Shown here piece after piece: positions 7,761 through 14,713 of a stretch of 16,171 nucleotides of DNA. Source of the stretch: CAZEQD01 sp964514305. Lineage in GTDB: Bacteria > Acidobacteriota > Aminicenantia > Aminicenantales > Aminicenantaceae. Within the stretch, counting starts at the first letter, position 1. Each line of letters opens with the position of its first letter. The notes beneath the pieces are model-generated. The model was not told the origin of the DNA. It ran no database searches and worked only from the letters and a program-made list of their open reading frames with translations. Both the position numbers and the translations under genes were made by a program. The stretch is taken from assembly GCA_964514305.1 (NCBI GenBank), contig CAZEQD010000047.1, positions 1-16,171 on the forward strand, in the 5' to 3' direction.

Positions 7761-8432
7761 TTATCTTTGTTTTTTCTCTTCTTTTTTCTTGTCAGAAAAT
7801 AAGGTTATTACAATATTTTCTGGATTGTCTTTTATTCTATCCAGAGAGGAAATCATTCCTAAAATAATTTTTTTGAATATTCTCTGAACAAATTTATTCA
7901 AGCGGACTGGAGAACCATCAATTTTTAAAGAAATACCTGAACTCTTGGTAGCTAAATTTTTTTCCAGAAAATCAGCAATTTGGCTAATTTGATGGTGGTT
8001 GAATATTGGTTTAGGCATTTCTAGTTTAAAATCAGAGACAACAGCTATTAATTCATTAAAGTTTGTTTTCAATTCTTCGGATAAGCTCTGACGGAGGACT
8101 TCAATTTTTTTTAATGATTTCTCATGTTGACCGCCTTCAACAAGGACTATATCAATATGTTCAAAATATTCTGAGGCAATCATTTTTAAGGATGGAAGAG
8201 ATGATTCTTTCCGGGATACAACTATTTCTTGAGGGCCCACTAAGACCACTGGATTGGCGTTCTCTTTAACAAAGATAGAAGAATCTTTTCCTTGGGGAGC
8301 GATATCAAAGCCATGGGGGCAGTGTTTTATTACTCCAACTGAGTAGCCGCGGCTTTTAAATTCCGAAATTAATTTTTTGATTAAAAGTGTTTTCCCACTG
8401 TTAGAGGCTCCGACAAAAGCAAATATATTCAT
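7761..8432 (-). CDS. mobB: Molybdopterin-guanine dinucleotide biosynthesis protein MobB
   Basis: The protein has 223 residues. It begins MNIFAFVGASNSGKT, with a Walker A P-loop at residues 8-15, followed by the MobB-type VGVIKHCPHGFD (K36, H37, D43), GKDS (49-51), and LVEGGQ (97-102), a Walker-B-like block. MobB is a GTP-binding adaptor that helps attach nucleotides to, or hand over, molybdenum/tungsten pterin cofactors. Residues 166-212 form an extra C-terminal domain (KIDGSPVRLNKFVQRIFKKI and GMISSLDRI), then a Lys/Glu tail; I have seen similar extensions on MobB of anaerobes, but its role is not established here. The ATG has a weak AAAGGA about 13 bases upstream. It is transcribed toward AOR from a strong promoter at 8487-8515, with the moaD-like remnant behind it, so it probably serves cofactor supply for this or another pterin enzyme. 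Confidence 0.88.
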   Translation of the reverse strand: MNIFAFVGASNSGKTLLIKKLISEFKSRGYSVGVIKHCPHGFDIAPQGKDSSIFVKENANPVVLVGPQEIVVSRKESSLPSLKMIASEYFEHIDIVLVEGGQHEKSLKKIEVLRQSLSEELKTNFNELIAVVSDFKLEMPKPIFNHHQISQIADFLEKNLATKSSGISLKIDGSPVRLNKFVQRIFKKIILGMISSLDRIKDNPENIVITLFSDKKKEEKKQR

Positions 8433-8486
8433 TTTTATTAAATAATCCTTTAATTACGGGTACTTTATTTAATTTAATGATAAAAA

Positions 8487-8515
8487 TTTATAACATAGGC
8501 CTGAATGAGTGTCAA
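8487..8515 (-). promoter_or_regulatory. Strong sigma-70-type promoter for mobB
   Basis: On the minus strand a perfect consensus -35 TTGACA (8510-8515) is followed after exactly 17 bases by -10 TATAAA (8487-8492). Transcription would start near 8480 and give a leader of about 48 bases before the mobB ATG. A small inverted repeat GTGTcaaACAC (8509-8519) overlaps the -35 box and could be an operator half-site pair. Confidence 0.65.
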
Positions 8516-8530
8516 ACACCTTGCCAAATT

Positions 8531-8542
8531 GAGATGCATCTC
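8531..8542. repeat. Perfect 12-base palindrome GAGATGCATCTC
   Basis: A perfect dyad of 12 bases lies 15 bases upstream of the mobB -35 box. It could bind a dimeric regulator. No second copy is seen in the window, so its meaning is uncertain. Confidence 0.3.
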
Positions 8543-8749
8543 CTTGATTATGATGAGTGAAATTCCTCCCAAAAAGTGAAATTTAGCATCGATTTGTTTC
8601 TATCCTTGCCAAGGCCCTCCACCCCCCACTACGGGCTCGGGTAGAGGAAAATTGCTGTCTATAAGTATGGCTTTCTTCATTATTAGCTATTGCTGTTTTG
8701 GATATGTTTACGTCAATTTTGGAGCCGTTTCCAAGCCATTGATAGATAG

Positions 8750-8778
8750 TTGTTAAGACTATTAGTTTTCTGTAGAAT
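8750..8778 (+). promoter_or_regulatory. Probable promoter for the glutamine amidotransferase gene
   Basis: A -35-like TTGTTA (8750-8755) and -10-like TAGAAT (8773-8778) are 17 bases apart. The predicted start near 8785 leaves a very short leader with only a weak ribosome binding site (AGCGGT) before the ATG at 8798. Confidence 0.4.
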
Positions 8779-8797
8779 TGAAAAGCGGTAAATAACT

Positions 8798-9508
8798 ATG
8801 AGAGTTCTCGTTATTCAAAATTGTGAAACTGAAAATCTCGGTTTTTATGAAGAATATTTAAGCCTACATCAGATATCTTTTGATACTTTCGCGGCTTATC
8901 TAAACAAGCCATTACCTCCTCATTCGATATATGATTTTTTTATTATTGGTGGGACGCCAATTTCAGTCTCCAAACTCAATAAATACAACTTTCTTTCTCA
9001 GGAGCGGAAGTATCTTGAGAAAGTGATAATTTCTAACAAATTTTGCCTGGGTGTCTGTTTTGGCGGGCAGTTATTGGCCAATATATTAGGAGCAGAGGTT
9101 AGGAAAAATCCTCGACCGGAAATCGGGATTTATGAAGTTGAACTGACGTTTCATGGAAAAAAGGACCCTTATTGGCGAGGATTTCCCCTTAGGTTTCCTG
9201 TTTTTCAGTGGCACAATGACACTTTTGACCTTCCGGCTGGAGCTAAACTCTTGGTTAAAGGCAAAGACTGTTTGCATCAGGCATTTAGGTTAAAAAAGGT
9301 AATGGGCTTGCAGTTCCATTTGGAGGTAGGCCTAAATCAAGCCTTAGACTGGGCCCAAAAATATAAAAATGAACTAAGGCAAGTAGCAAAAACAAAAAAG
9401 CAGATAAGCAAGGAATGCTACCTTCATCAAACAGAAATGAAAAAACTTGCCTTTAGGATTATGGATAATATTTTTTCCTTTTTGGTCAGAAAGGAAGCCT
9501 CAGTTTAG
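8798..9508 (+). CDS. Class I glutamine amidotransferase-like protein (stand-alone)
   Basis: The protein has 236 residues with a GATase class I fold. C87 in LGVCFGGQLLA is the nucleophile elbow, and H174 and E176 in LQFHLEV complete the triad, so the glutaminase or hydrolase core is intact. GGTPISV (51-57) replaces the usual GG-P. The family includes stand-alone proteins near GMP-synthase-type amidotransferases, some acting on gamma-glutamyl conjugates. No synthetase partner is beside it. Residues 190-236 form a Lys-rich, probably helical tail not needed for the core. The 3' end overlaps the convergent transporter gene by 23 bases. The ATG start is supported by an upstream promoter and by the immediate beta-strand MRVLVIQNCE. 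The substrate is unknown. Confidence 0.82.
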   Translation: MRVLVIQNCETENLGFYEEYLSLHQISFDTFAAYLNKPLPPHSIYDFFIIGGTPISVSKLNKYNFLSQERKYLEKVIISNKFCLGVCFGGQLLANILGAEVRKNPRPEIGIYEVELTFHGKKDPYWRGFPLRFPVFQWHNDTFDLPAGAKLLVKGKDCLHQAFRLKKVMGLQFHLEVGLNQALDWAQKYKNELRQVAKTKKQISKECYLHQTEMKKLAFRIMDNIFSFLVRKEASV

Positions 9509-10853
9509 CCTGATTGCTTTTACTTTTTAATATTTTTGATCCAGGCCAAAATAGATAACCATTAGCAGATAGGCGGCCGACGACTAAAGCTATGGCTGCA
9601 GCTACTGCTCCTACCAAATTAAATCCTTTTATAGTGAGGAAAAGAGATAGAAAAATTATAGATATTTCAAGTCCAGTAGCTATAGTAATGGGAGTTGTTT
9701 TTTTATGGTTAACCAGAATGGCTCTCTGGAAAGAAATGAGGACCGTTAGACCTGGAATTATAGTCAAAATCTGAGCTGGGAAAATAGCAAATTTAGTCAA
9801 TTCTAAAGAAAGCCCTGATATTCTATGGAACCAGATGAAAGCCAAAGGAGTGAAATTGACAATAAAGAGGAGGCTGACCACGATCACTCCCAGCAATACA
9901 GCGAAATTCCTGAGCGGTCTGTATCCTTCATTTTTTTCACCTAAAAGAGCTATAGCCACTTCTTGGAAAGACAAACCCATGCTTCTGAAGATAAAAACAA
10001 GGGAATTAATTACTGGGAGAACGGCCAGAGATTCGATGGCCATCCGGCTTTGCCCCAGGAAAAAAGTAATGATAGGATAAACAGCCAAGCCTAGAATCGA
10101 AGTAAGAGATAAGGGAGAGTAGAATTTGGTGATAGAAAGGAGAGTTAATGGTTTTTTGGATGAGTCATTAGAGAGAAAATGGGCTACAGATGACATGGAC
10201 ATAATTTTGATGGCTACGGCTTCGGATACGACAGCTACCGATAAAGAGATAGCTCCAACCATTGCTCCAGGCAACTGGCTGAATTTATAACAGATTAAGG
10301 CAGTAATAGCCATAGCCAGAAGTCGCATAACGGTCGCATAAGCGACTCGCCGGGTAAGGTTGTTACGGATGAGGATACCCTGATAAAAGCGCCTGTAACC
10401 AATTGAAGCGGGCCAGGGAAGAAAGATTAAACAAGCATAATGGGTTAACTTGGCTACTTCAGAGGGAAGGCCGATAAGGTGGAGAGTAATGTAGCTGAAA
10501 ATGGGAGGAAAAATAAAAAGAGCTAGTGATAAAGTAACAATGGTGTTCAAAATATATATAAATTTTTTTAATTTTAATAAACTATCTTTGTCTTTGACCA
10601 GGGCCGTAGAAGCACTCATAATCATTATAACTGGAGCCTCAAACAAAACAGCAAATGAATAAGCTACTCCGTAGGCAGCTAAGTTGAATTTAGGTTCCTG
10701 TAATCTGGCAATTATTGCGGCCAGAAAAGGTCCTTCGACTGACATCATGAGCCAGGTAGCAGCTAAAGGCAGCCAAAAGGGGAAAATAGTTCTTATATTT
10801 AATGATCTTGTTAAAGGAAGTTTGGATTTTGGGTTAGAGCTTGCTTTTTTCAT
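9486..10853 (-). CDS. MATE/ANKH-like multi-spanning membrane transporter
   Basis: The protein has about 455 residues with roughly 12 hydrophobic segments in two halves, as in the MOP (MATE/flippase) superfamily. Landmarks near the N-terminus are FWLPLAATWLMMSVEGP, LAAYGVAYSFAVLFEAPVIM and MSASTALVKD; mid-protein LPWPASIGYRRFYQGILIR is a conserved-looking loop. The pattern resembles bacterial relatives of the progressive ankylosis protein ANKH more than drug-exporting MATEs, but this is from memory of the family. Function would be export of a small organic or anionic solute. I chose ATG 10851-10853; a TTG at 10863-10865, right after an in-frame TAA, could add four residues. Neither start has a clear ribosome binding site. 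It is convergent and overlapping with the amidotransferase gene, which may hint at a shared substrate. Confidence 0.75.
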   Translation of the reverse strand: MKKASSNPKSKLPLTRSLNIRTIFPFWLPLAATWLMMSVEGPFLAAIIARLQEPKFNLAAYGVAYSFAVLFEAPVIMIMSASTALVKDKDSLLKLKKFIYILNTIVTLSLALFIFPPIFSYITLHLIGLPSEVAKLTHYACLIFLPWPASIGYRRFYQGILIRNNLTRRVAYATVMRLLAMAITALICYKFSQLPGAMVGAISLSVAVVSEAVAIKIMSMSSVAHFLSNDSSKKPLTLLSITKFYSPLSLTSILGLAVYPIITFFLGQSRMAIESLAVLPVINSLVFIFRSMGLSFQEVAIALLGEKNEGYRPLRNFAVLLGVIVVSLLFIVNFTPLAFIWFHRISGLSLELTKFAIFPAQILTIIPGLTVLISFQRAILVNHKKTTPITIATGLEISIIFLSLFLTIKGFNLVGAVAAAIALVVGRLSANGYLFWPGSKILKSKSNQAKLRLPF

Positions 10854-10960
10854 CAACTCAGCCAATTATGAATTTAAAAAAAGACTGTTTCAGGCAAAGG
10901 GTATAGACTGTAACCTTTATATAAATTTATAAATATAGAAAGATAAAGCAATTAAATATG

Positions 10961-11058
10961 ATTTGCAATAGATAAATAATGAAAACAATTTTTTGTTTAT
11001 TCTTTTTTATAGTTGAAAAATGCAAATATTTGATTTAGAATTTTTGATCATGCAAATA
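10961..11058. promoter_or_regulatory. Repeated ATTTGCAAT / ATGCAAATA sites upstream of dctP
   Basis: Three related sites lie in the divergent gap before dctP: ATTTGCAAT (10961-10969), ATGCAAATA (11020-11028, inside the promoter spacer) and ATGCAAATA (11050-11058, just past the predicted start). The last two are 30 bases apart, about three helical turns. The first extends to TTTGCAATAGATAAA (10962-10976), matching 14 of 15 bases of the sequence at 4390-4404 before the aminotransferase. This looks like an operator array for one repressor, though the AT-rich background raises the chance rate. Confidence 0.35.
11013..11041 (+). promoter_or_regulatory. Sigma-70-type promoter for the TRAP gene cluster
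   Basis: A -35 TTGAAA (11013-11018) and a -10 TAGAAT (11036-11041) are spaced exactly 17 bases. Transcription would begin near 11048, about 40 bases before the preferred GTG start of dctP. Confidence 0.55.
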
Positions 11059-11087
11059 ATTGGAAATTCTTGTTGATAAGTGGAAGT

Positions 11088-12092
11088 GTGAAAAATAAAT
11101 TTATTTTTCTTTTAACCTTGTTCCTTATTTTTTCCCTCTCTTGTAACAAAAATAAGAAAAAATCATCTGCGGAAGTTGGACCTGGCCAAAAAATTGTTAT
11201 AAAAGTAGTTCGTCCTAAAGAGAGTTTCCCTTTTTATTGCGTAGGAATAGAAAAATTCAAAGAGGTGTTAGAAAAAGAAACAAAAGGAGCCGTAAAAGTA
11301 GAAATTATTCCTGAAGCCCAATTTGGTTCTGAGGAACAAAAATTTTTAAGTTTAAAACAAGGAACCATAGAAGCTTCTTTTATCTCTTCTTCTGGCTTAG
11401 CTGACTTTGTCCCTCAAATTAAGCTTTTTAACCTTCCTTTTCTTTTTAGAAGTCTTGATCATTTTTATCAAGTGGCTGATGGTTCCATCGGGCAGTTAAT
11501 TGGCCGCCTGATAGAAGATAAGCTCAACTGTATTTTTTTGGGTTGGACTTCAGCTGGAGTAAGAAATGTCTGGAACAACAAAAGGCCTGTGTTAAAACCT
11601 GATGATTTAGAAGGTCTGAAAATTAGAGTTAGGGATAATCCAATCGTAGTTTCTACTTTTAAGGCCTTAGGTGCTCAATCTATCCCTGGAGCTTGGAGTG
11701 AGCTTTATACTGATTTCCAGCAGGGAAATATTGATGGAGCTGAGACTACTCTATTAATGCTTTTGAGAGGAAGATTTTATGAAGGAGCTAAATATGTTTC
11801 TCTAACTAATCATCTAGTAGAAACAGCTGTCTTCCTTTTTAGCCAGGACAAATATCAAAAGCTTCCTCCTTATGTTCAGACCACTGTTTTAGCAGCCGGA
11901 CGAGCCGGTATTCTGGCCAGCCGCCAAGCAGAGGCTAAAATGTCAGCAGAAACGTGGGCCGAATTGAAAGAAAAGGGCTTAAAGTTTTATAATATTGAAA
12001 AAGAGGTTTTTAGAAAGAAAGCCCAGCCTGTATATAAAAAATATGCTGACCATTTTGGCGGCTTAAAATTAATAGGGCAAATTACAAAGTGA
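11088..12092 (+). CDS. dctP: TRAP transporter solute-binding protein, DctP family
   Basis: The protein has 334 residues from GTG 11088. It begins with a short basic start and hydrophobic signal (VKNKFIFLLTLFLIFSLSC) whose FSLSC is an acceptable lipobox, so it is probably a lipoprotein tethered outside the cytoplasmic membrane. The mature part has the DctP fold: FGSEEQKFLSLKQGTIEASF, FNLPFLFRS, and GLKIRVRDNPIV, whose first Arg is the usual carboxylate-binding residue, then GAWSELYTDFQQGNIDGAET. That Arg implies an organic-acid or other anionic ligand. TTG at 11070 in the same frame is an alternative start adding six residues; neither has a strong ribosome binding site, and GTG gives the cleaner signal peptide. 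The membrane subunits DctQ and DctM lie about 2.1 kb downstream, beyond two enzyme genes. Confidence 0.9.
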   Translation: MKNKFIFLLTLFLIFSLSCNKNKKKSSAEVGPGQKIVIKVVRPKESFPFYCVGIEKFKEVLEKETKGAVKVEIIPEAQFGSEEQKFLSLKQGTIEASFISSSGLADFVPQIKLFNLPFLFRSLDHFYQVADGSIGQLIGRLIEDKLNCIFLGWTSAGVRNVWNNKRPVLKPDDLEGLKIRVRDNPIVVSTFKALGAQSIPGAWSELYTDFQQGNIDGAETTLLMLLRGRFYEGAKYVSLTNHLVETAVFLFSQDKYQKLPPYVQTTVLAAGRAGILASRQAEAKMSAETWAELKEKGLKFYNIEKEVFRKKAQPVYKKYADHFGGLKLIGQITK

Positions 12093-12123
12093 TAACAAAT
12101 TTTTTTATATAGGAGGTAAAATT

Positions 12124-13161
12124 ATGGAATATCGGAGATTAGGACGAACAGGAGTAGAAGTATCTCCCCTTTGTTTAGGGACGGATTGTTTTGCTGATCC
12201 TGTGGCTGAGGAAGAATGTGTGAAAATCTTAGATAAGGCTTTTGAGGCTGGCATCAATCTAATTGATACAGGAGATTCGTATGCTGAAGGAGAAGGTGAG
12301 CGCATCATTGGTCGCTGGGTTAAAAGAATGGGCAGGCGTGATGAGGTATTGCTTATGACTAAGTGCGATCACGGTCACCGCGAGCCAGGAAAAACACTTG
12401 ATGAAGCTATTCCAGAAATAAAGCCAAATCATGGAGGTCCTTCCCGCTTAAATATAATGCGTGCCTGTGAGGAATCGTTAAAACGATTTCAGACAGATTA
12501 TATTGATATTTACCTCATGCACCGACAAGATCTGAATGTCCATATTGAAGAAACTTTGGGGGCTTTAACTGATCTGGTTCGCCAGGGAAAGGTCCGTTAC
12601 ATTGGCTGCTCTACCCATCCAGCCTGGGCTGTTTTGGAAGCAGTATTGCTCAGTGAATTTAAGGGCTATGCTCGCTTTGCCGTCGAAGAGCCACCCTATA
12701 ATCTTCTGGATAGACGCATCGAAAATGAATTAATTCCTATGGCTCAGAAATACGAGTTAGGACTTCTTACCTGGTCTCCATTAGCCATGGGTGTCTTAGC
12801 TGGTGTTTATGAGAAAGAAGGTGAATACCCTCCAGATTCTCGGGCTGCTCTTCGAGGTGGCTTTTATGCGGAGAGAGTAACCAGAAAAGGTATCGAAGTA
12901 GGTTGGAAATTTGCTGCCTTAGCCAGAGAAGCTGGTCTTACCCCTGCCCAATTGGGAGTTCTGTGGTGCAAAGATCAACCGGGTATCACTGCTCCTTTGA
13001 TTGGGCCTGAGAATGAAAAGCATGTTGAAGATTTTATTCCTCTTTTGGACATGACTCTGGATGATTCACTCCGAGAGGCCTGTGATAAGTTGGTCCCCCC
13101 AGGGAGTGCAGTTGCTAATTTCCACAATACAGCTGGCTGGATGAAAGGGCAACTTTTATAA
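12124..13161 (+). CDS. Aldo/keto reductase
   Basis: The protein has 345 residues, a normal length for the long bacterial aldo/keto reductases (NADPH-linked TIM barrel, cytosolic). It begins MEYRRLGRTGVEVSPLCLGT. The catalytic tetrad is complete: D48 in LIDTGDSYAEGEGERIIG, Y53, K80 in LMTKCD, and H133 in LMHRQD. GKVRYIGCSTHPAW, LTWSPLAMGVLAG and the C-terminal PLIGPENEKHVED provide the barrel and nicotinamide-nucleotide-binding elements. AGGAGG lies seven bases before the ATG, the best ribosome binding site in the window. It starts 31 bases after dctP and precedes the glycoside hydrolase-like gene, inside an operon otherwise devoted to a TRAP transporter. It therefore probably reduces or oxidises a carbonyl on the imported compound or on its product. 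Confidence 0.9.
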   Translation: MEYRRLGRTGVEVSPLCLGTDCFADPVAEEECVKILDKAFEAGINLIDTGDSYAEGEGERIIGRWVKRMGRRDEVLLMTKCDHGHREPGKTLDEAIPEIKPNHGGPSRLNIMRACEESLKRFQTDYIDIYLMHRQDLNVHIEETLGALTDLVRQGKVRYIGCSTHPAWAVLEAVLLSEFKGYARFAVEEPPYNLLDRRIENELIPMAQKYELGLLTWSPLAMGVLAGVYEKEGEYPPDSRAALRGGFYAERVTRKGIEVGWKFAALAREAGLTPAQLGVLWCKDQPGITAPLIGPENEKHVEDFIPLLDMTLDDSLREACDKLVPPGSAVANFHNTAGWMKGQLL

Positions 13162-13198
13162 AGAGGTAATGAATTTTAAAAAAACACTAGGTTAACCA

Positions 13199-13222
13199 TA
13201 TCTTTTCTTAATTCGAAAGATA
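13199..13222. repeat. Inverted repeat, 7-base arms with 10-base loop
   Basis: TATCTTT (13199-13205) and AAAGATA (13216-13222) are exact inverted arms in the 102-base gap between the aldo/keto reductase and hydrolase-like genes. They are all A/T except one pair each, so the hairpin is weak; it could be a processing or operator site. Confidence 0.25.
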
Positions 13223-13263
13223 ATTAAACGAGAGGGTAAACTATAATCAAAAAGGAGACCTCA

Positions 13264-14157
13264 ATGAAAAAAGAAGATATTTTAATCCCTCAAATCGAAG
13301 GAGAATGGTGGGCTATTGCTGGTAATCCTGACCTCGGTCGCTATAATACAAACAGACAACAGCCTCTTGACTTCGGTATCTGGCAGGCTGCTGATGAAAC
13401 ATGGCAGTTATGCTCTTGTGTGCGCCGTACCGGATGTGGAGGTAGGGGCAGATTGTTTTATCGCTGGCAGGCTGATTCCCTTTTAGATAGAGATTGGAAA
13501 CCAATGGGTATTTTTATGGAAGCAGATCCTAATTTTGGCGAAAGATTAGGAGGACTTCAAGCTCCATTTGTGATTAACCATGATGGCCAATATTTTATGT
13601 TTTATGGTGATTGGGTAAATATATGTATGGCTTGGAGTAAAGATGGAAAGACATTTGCTCGTCTCCTCAATCCAGATAAATTAAGTGGGCTTTTTACTGA
13701 AGGCCACCGCTCAAGCTGCCGTGACCCAATGATCATGGCTTTTCGCAAAAAGTTTTATATTTATTACACAGGAGTACCAGAAGGTAAGGGAGCGATTTAC
13801 TGTCGAACCTCAACGGATTTATACAACTGGAGTGACTCTGTAATTGTTAATTCTGGGGGAAGCGGTGGTAATGGTCCCCAAGACGCTGAATGCCCATTTG
13901 TCCTTTACCTGCCCAGCCAGTATTCTTTTTATTTGTTCAGAGCCCATCCCTCAAAGAAAAATGGTGAGTATGAAACATCTGTCTATTGTTCAAGTAACCC
14001 GCTTGATTTTGGCGTTGATAGTGATAAATATAAAGTTTGCACCTTGCCCGCAGAAGCTGCCCGGGTTATTCAACATGAACAACAGTTTTACATTGCTGCC
14101 TGTAAGCCAGATTATAGCGGAATTCAAATGGCCAGGTTGAAATGGGTAACAGCTTAG
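13264..14157 (+). CDS. Five-bladed beta-propeller glycoside hydrolase-like protein (GH32/GH43 type)
   Basis: The protein has 297 residues with repeated short beta-blade patterns: QAPFVINHDGQYFMFYGDW (99-117), CRDPMIMAFRKKFYIYYTG (152-170), DAECPFVLY (207-215) and RVIQHEQQFYIAACK (267-281). RDP (153-155) and ECP (209-211) match two of the three acidic motifs of clan GH-J (GH32/GH68), with E209 as candidate acid/base. The first motif, NDPNG, is not obvious; NPDLGRY (21-27) or D36 may take its place, so catalysis is unproven. There is no signal peptide, and ten cysteines argue for a cytosolic, reduced location. AAGGAG is six bases before the ATG. It sits between the aldo/keto reductase and dctQ, so it probably cleaves or binds a small imported glycoside. 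A non-catalytic or phosphorylase-type (GH130-like) role remains possible. Confidence 0.7.
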   Translation: MKKEDILIPQIEGEWWAIAGNPDLGRYNTNRQQPLDFGIWQAADETWQLCSCVRRTGCGGRGRLFYRWQADSLLDRDWKPMGIFMEADPNFGERLGGLQAPFVINHDGQYFMFYGDWVNICMAWSKDGKTFARLLNPDKLSGLFTEGHRSSCRDPMIMAFRKKFYIYYTGVPEGKGAIYCRTSTDLYNWSDSVIVNSGGSGGNGPQDAECPFVLYLPSQYSFYLFRAHPSKKNGEYETSVYCSSNPLDFGVDSDKYKVCTLPAEAARVIQHEQQFYIAACKPDYSGIQMARLKWVTA

Positions 14158-14205
14158 GCTGAAAGAGAAAGATTTCCAAAAATTAATTGAGATATTTAGA
14201 GTTCA

Positions 14206-14712
14206 ATGATTAAGAAGTTGAGAGAGAATTATCTCGAAATTGCTTTATGTCTCCTGTTGATTGCCATTGTCTTTGTAACTTTTTTGCAAGTAGTCTTCAG
14301 ATACGCAATCCACTTTTCCTTAGCCTGGGCTGAAGAATTAGCCAGATTTCTTCTCCTTTGGTTGGGTTCTCTGGCTTCAGCCTATGCTTTTAAAACTAGA
14401 TCTCATTTCGTTTTGAGATTTTTTGTCAATGTTTTTGGCTGGAAAGCCCAAAAGCTCATAAAGACGGTAGTCGTTTTTATTATGAGTGTTTTTATGCTCG
14501 CCTTTATCTGGAAAGCTCTCGAGTACACCCTGAGAGTGGCCAATCAAACTGCACCCAGTACCAGACTTTCCATGGCCTTCCCTTACTCATCGGCTGTAGT
14601 AGGAGGTGTACTAATGCTTTACTATATCCTTAAGAACTGGTGGCAGGATTGGCATCAGCCTGTTGAGATTAATGATGGAGAAAATAAGGAAAAAACAGGA
14701 GTAAAAGGATAA
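14206..14712 (+). CDS. dctQ: TRAP transporter small membrane subunit, DctQ family
   Basis: The protein has 168 residues with four hydrophobic spans (about 10-32, 42-60, 80-105, 122-145), the normal DctQ layout. LQVVFRYAIHFSLAWAEELARFLLLWLG is the family signature region (Q-x-x-x-R-Y, then W-x-E-E-x-A-R). DctQ scaffolds the large subunit DctM in the cytoplasmic membrane. The charged tail (NDGENKEKTGVKG) is cytosolic. The ribosome binding site before the ATG is weak, which suggests translation linked to transcription through the upstream hydrolase-like gene, 48 bases away. Its stop is one base from the dctM start, so the two are translationally coupled. Confidence 0.9.
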   Translation: MIKKLRENYLEIALCLLLIAIVFVTFLQVVFRYAIHFSLAWAEELARFLLLWLGSLASAYAFKTRSHFVLRFFVNVFGWKAQKLIKTVVVFIMSVFMLAFIWKALEYTLRVANQTAPSTRLSMAFPYSSAVVGGVLMLYYILKNWWQDWHQPVEINDGENKEKTGVKG

Positions 14713-14713
14713 A

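Larger units (their letters stand above)
8433..8797. other. 365-base spacer with atypical composition; possible repeat or element scar
   Basis: This divergent gap holds the mobB promoter and the amidotransferase promoter. Between them lies a locally G+C-rich patch (about 8604-8646) with a C-run (ACCCCCCAC, 8621-8629) unlike the surrounding AT-rich DNA. CCTTGCCAA occurs twice (8519-8527, 8604-8612), the second inside the palindrome CCTTGCCAAGG. On the minus strand a 70-codon frame without ATG (8583-8795, containing QWLGNGSKIDVN and SGGWRALARIETNR) stays open, and another frame downstream reads LGGISLIIIKEMHLNLARCL. Neither has a start signal. They look like decayed coding sequence or a dispersed repeat. 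Confidence 0.35.

Noticed and set aside
8600..8680. 26-residue minus-strand frame MKKAILIDSNFPLPEPVVGG-type peptide ending in GPWQG, resembling a small peptide precursor
   Set aside because: There is no ribosome binding site, it overlaps another open frame in the same odd spacer, and no maturation enzyme or exporter specific to peptides is nearby.
8433..8797. Molybdenum/tungsten cofactor riboswitch upstream of mobB
   Set aside because: I could not fit the conserved core of that RNA, and the mobB promoter leaves a leader of only about 48 bases, too short for it.
13168..13194. Eight-residue frame (MNFKKTLG) with an AGAGGT site after the aldo/keto reductase
   Set aside because: It is too short to support as a gene and may be a chance frame or the trace of a deleted start.
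13242..13247. Perfect TATAAT before the hydrolase-like gene
   Set aside because: No acceptable -35 lies 16-18 bases upstream, and the predicted start would fall on the ribosome binding site.
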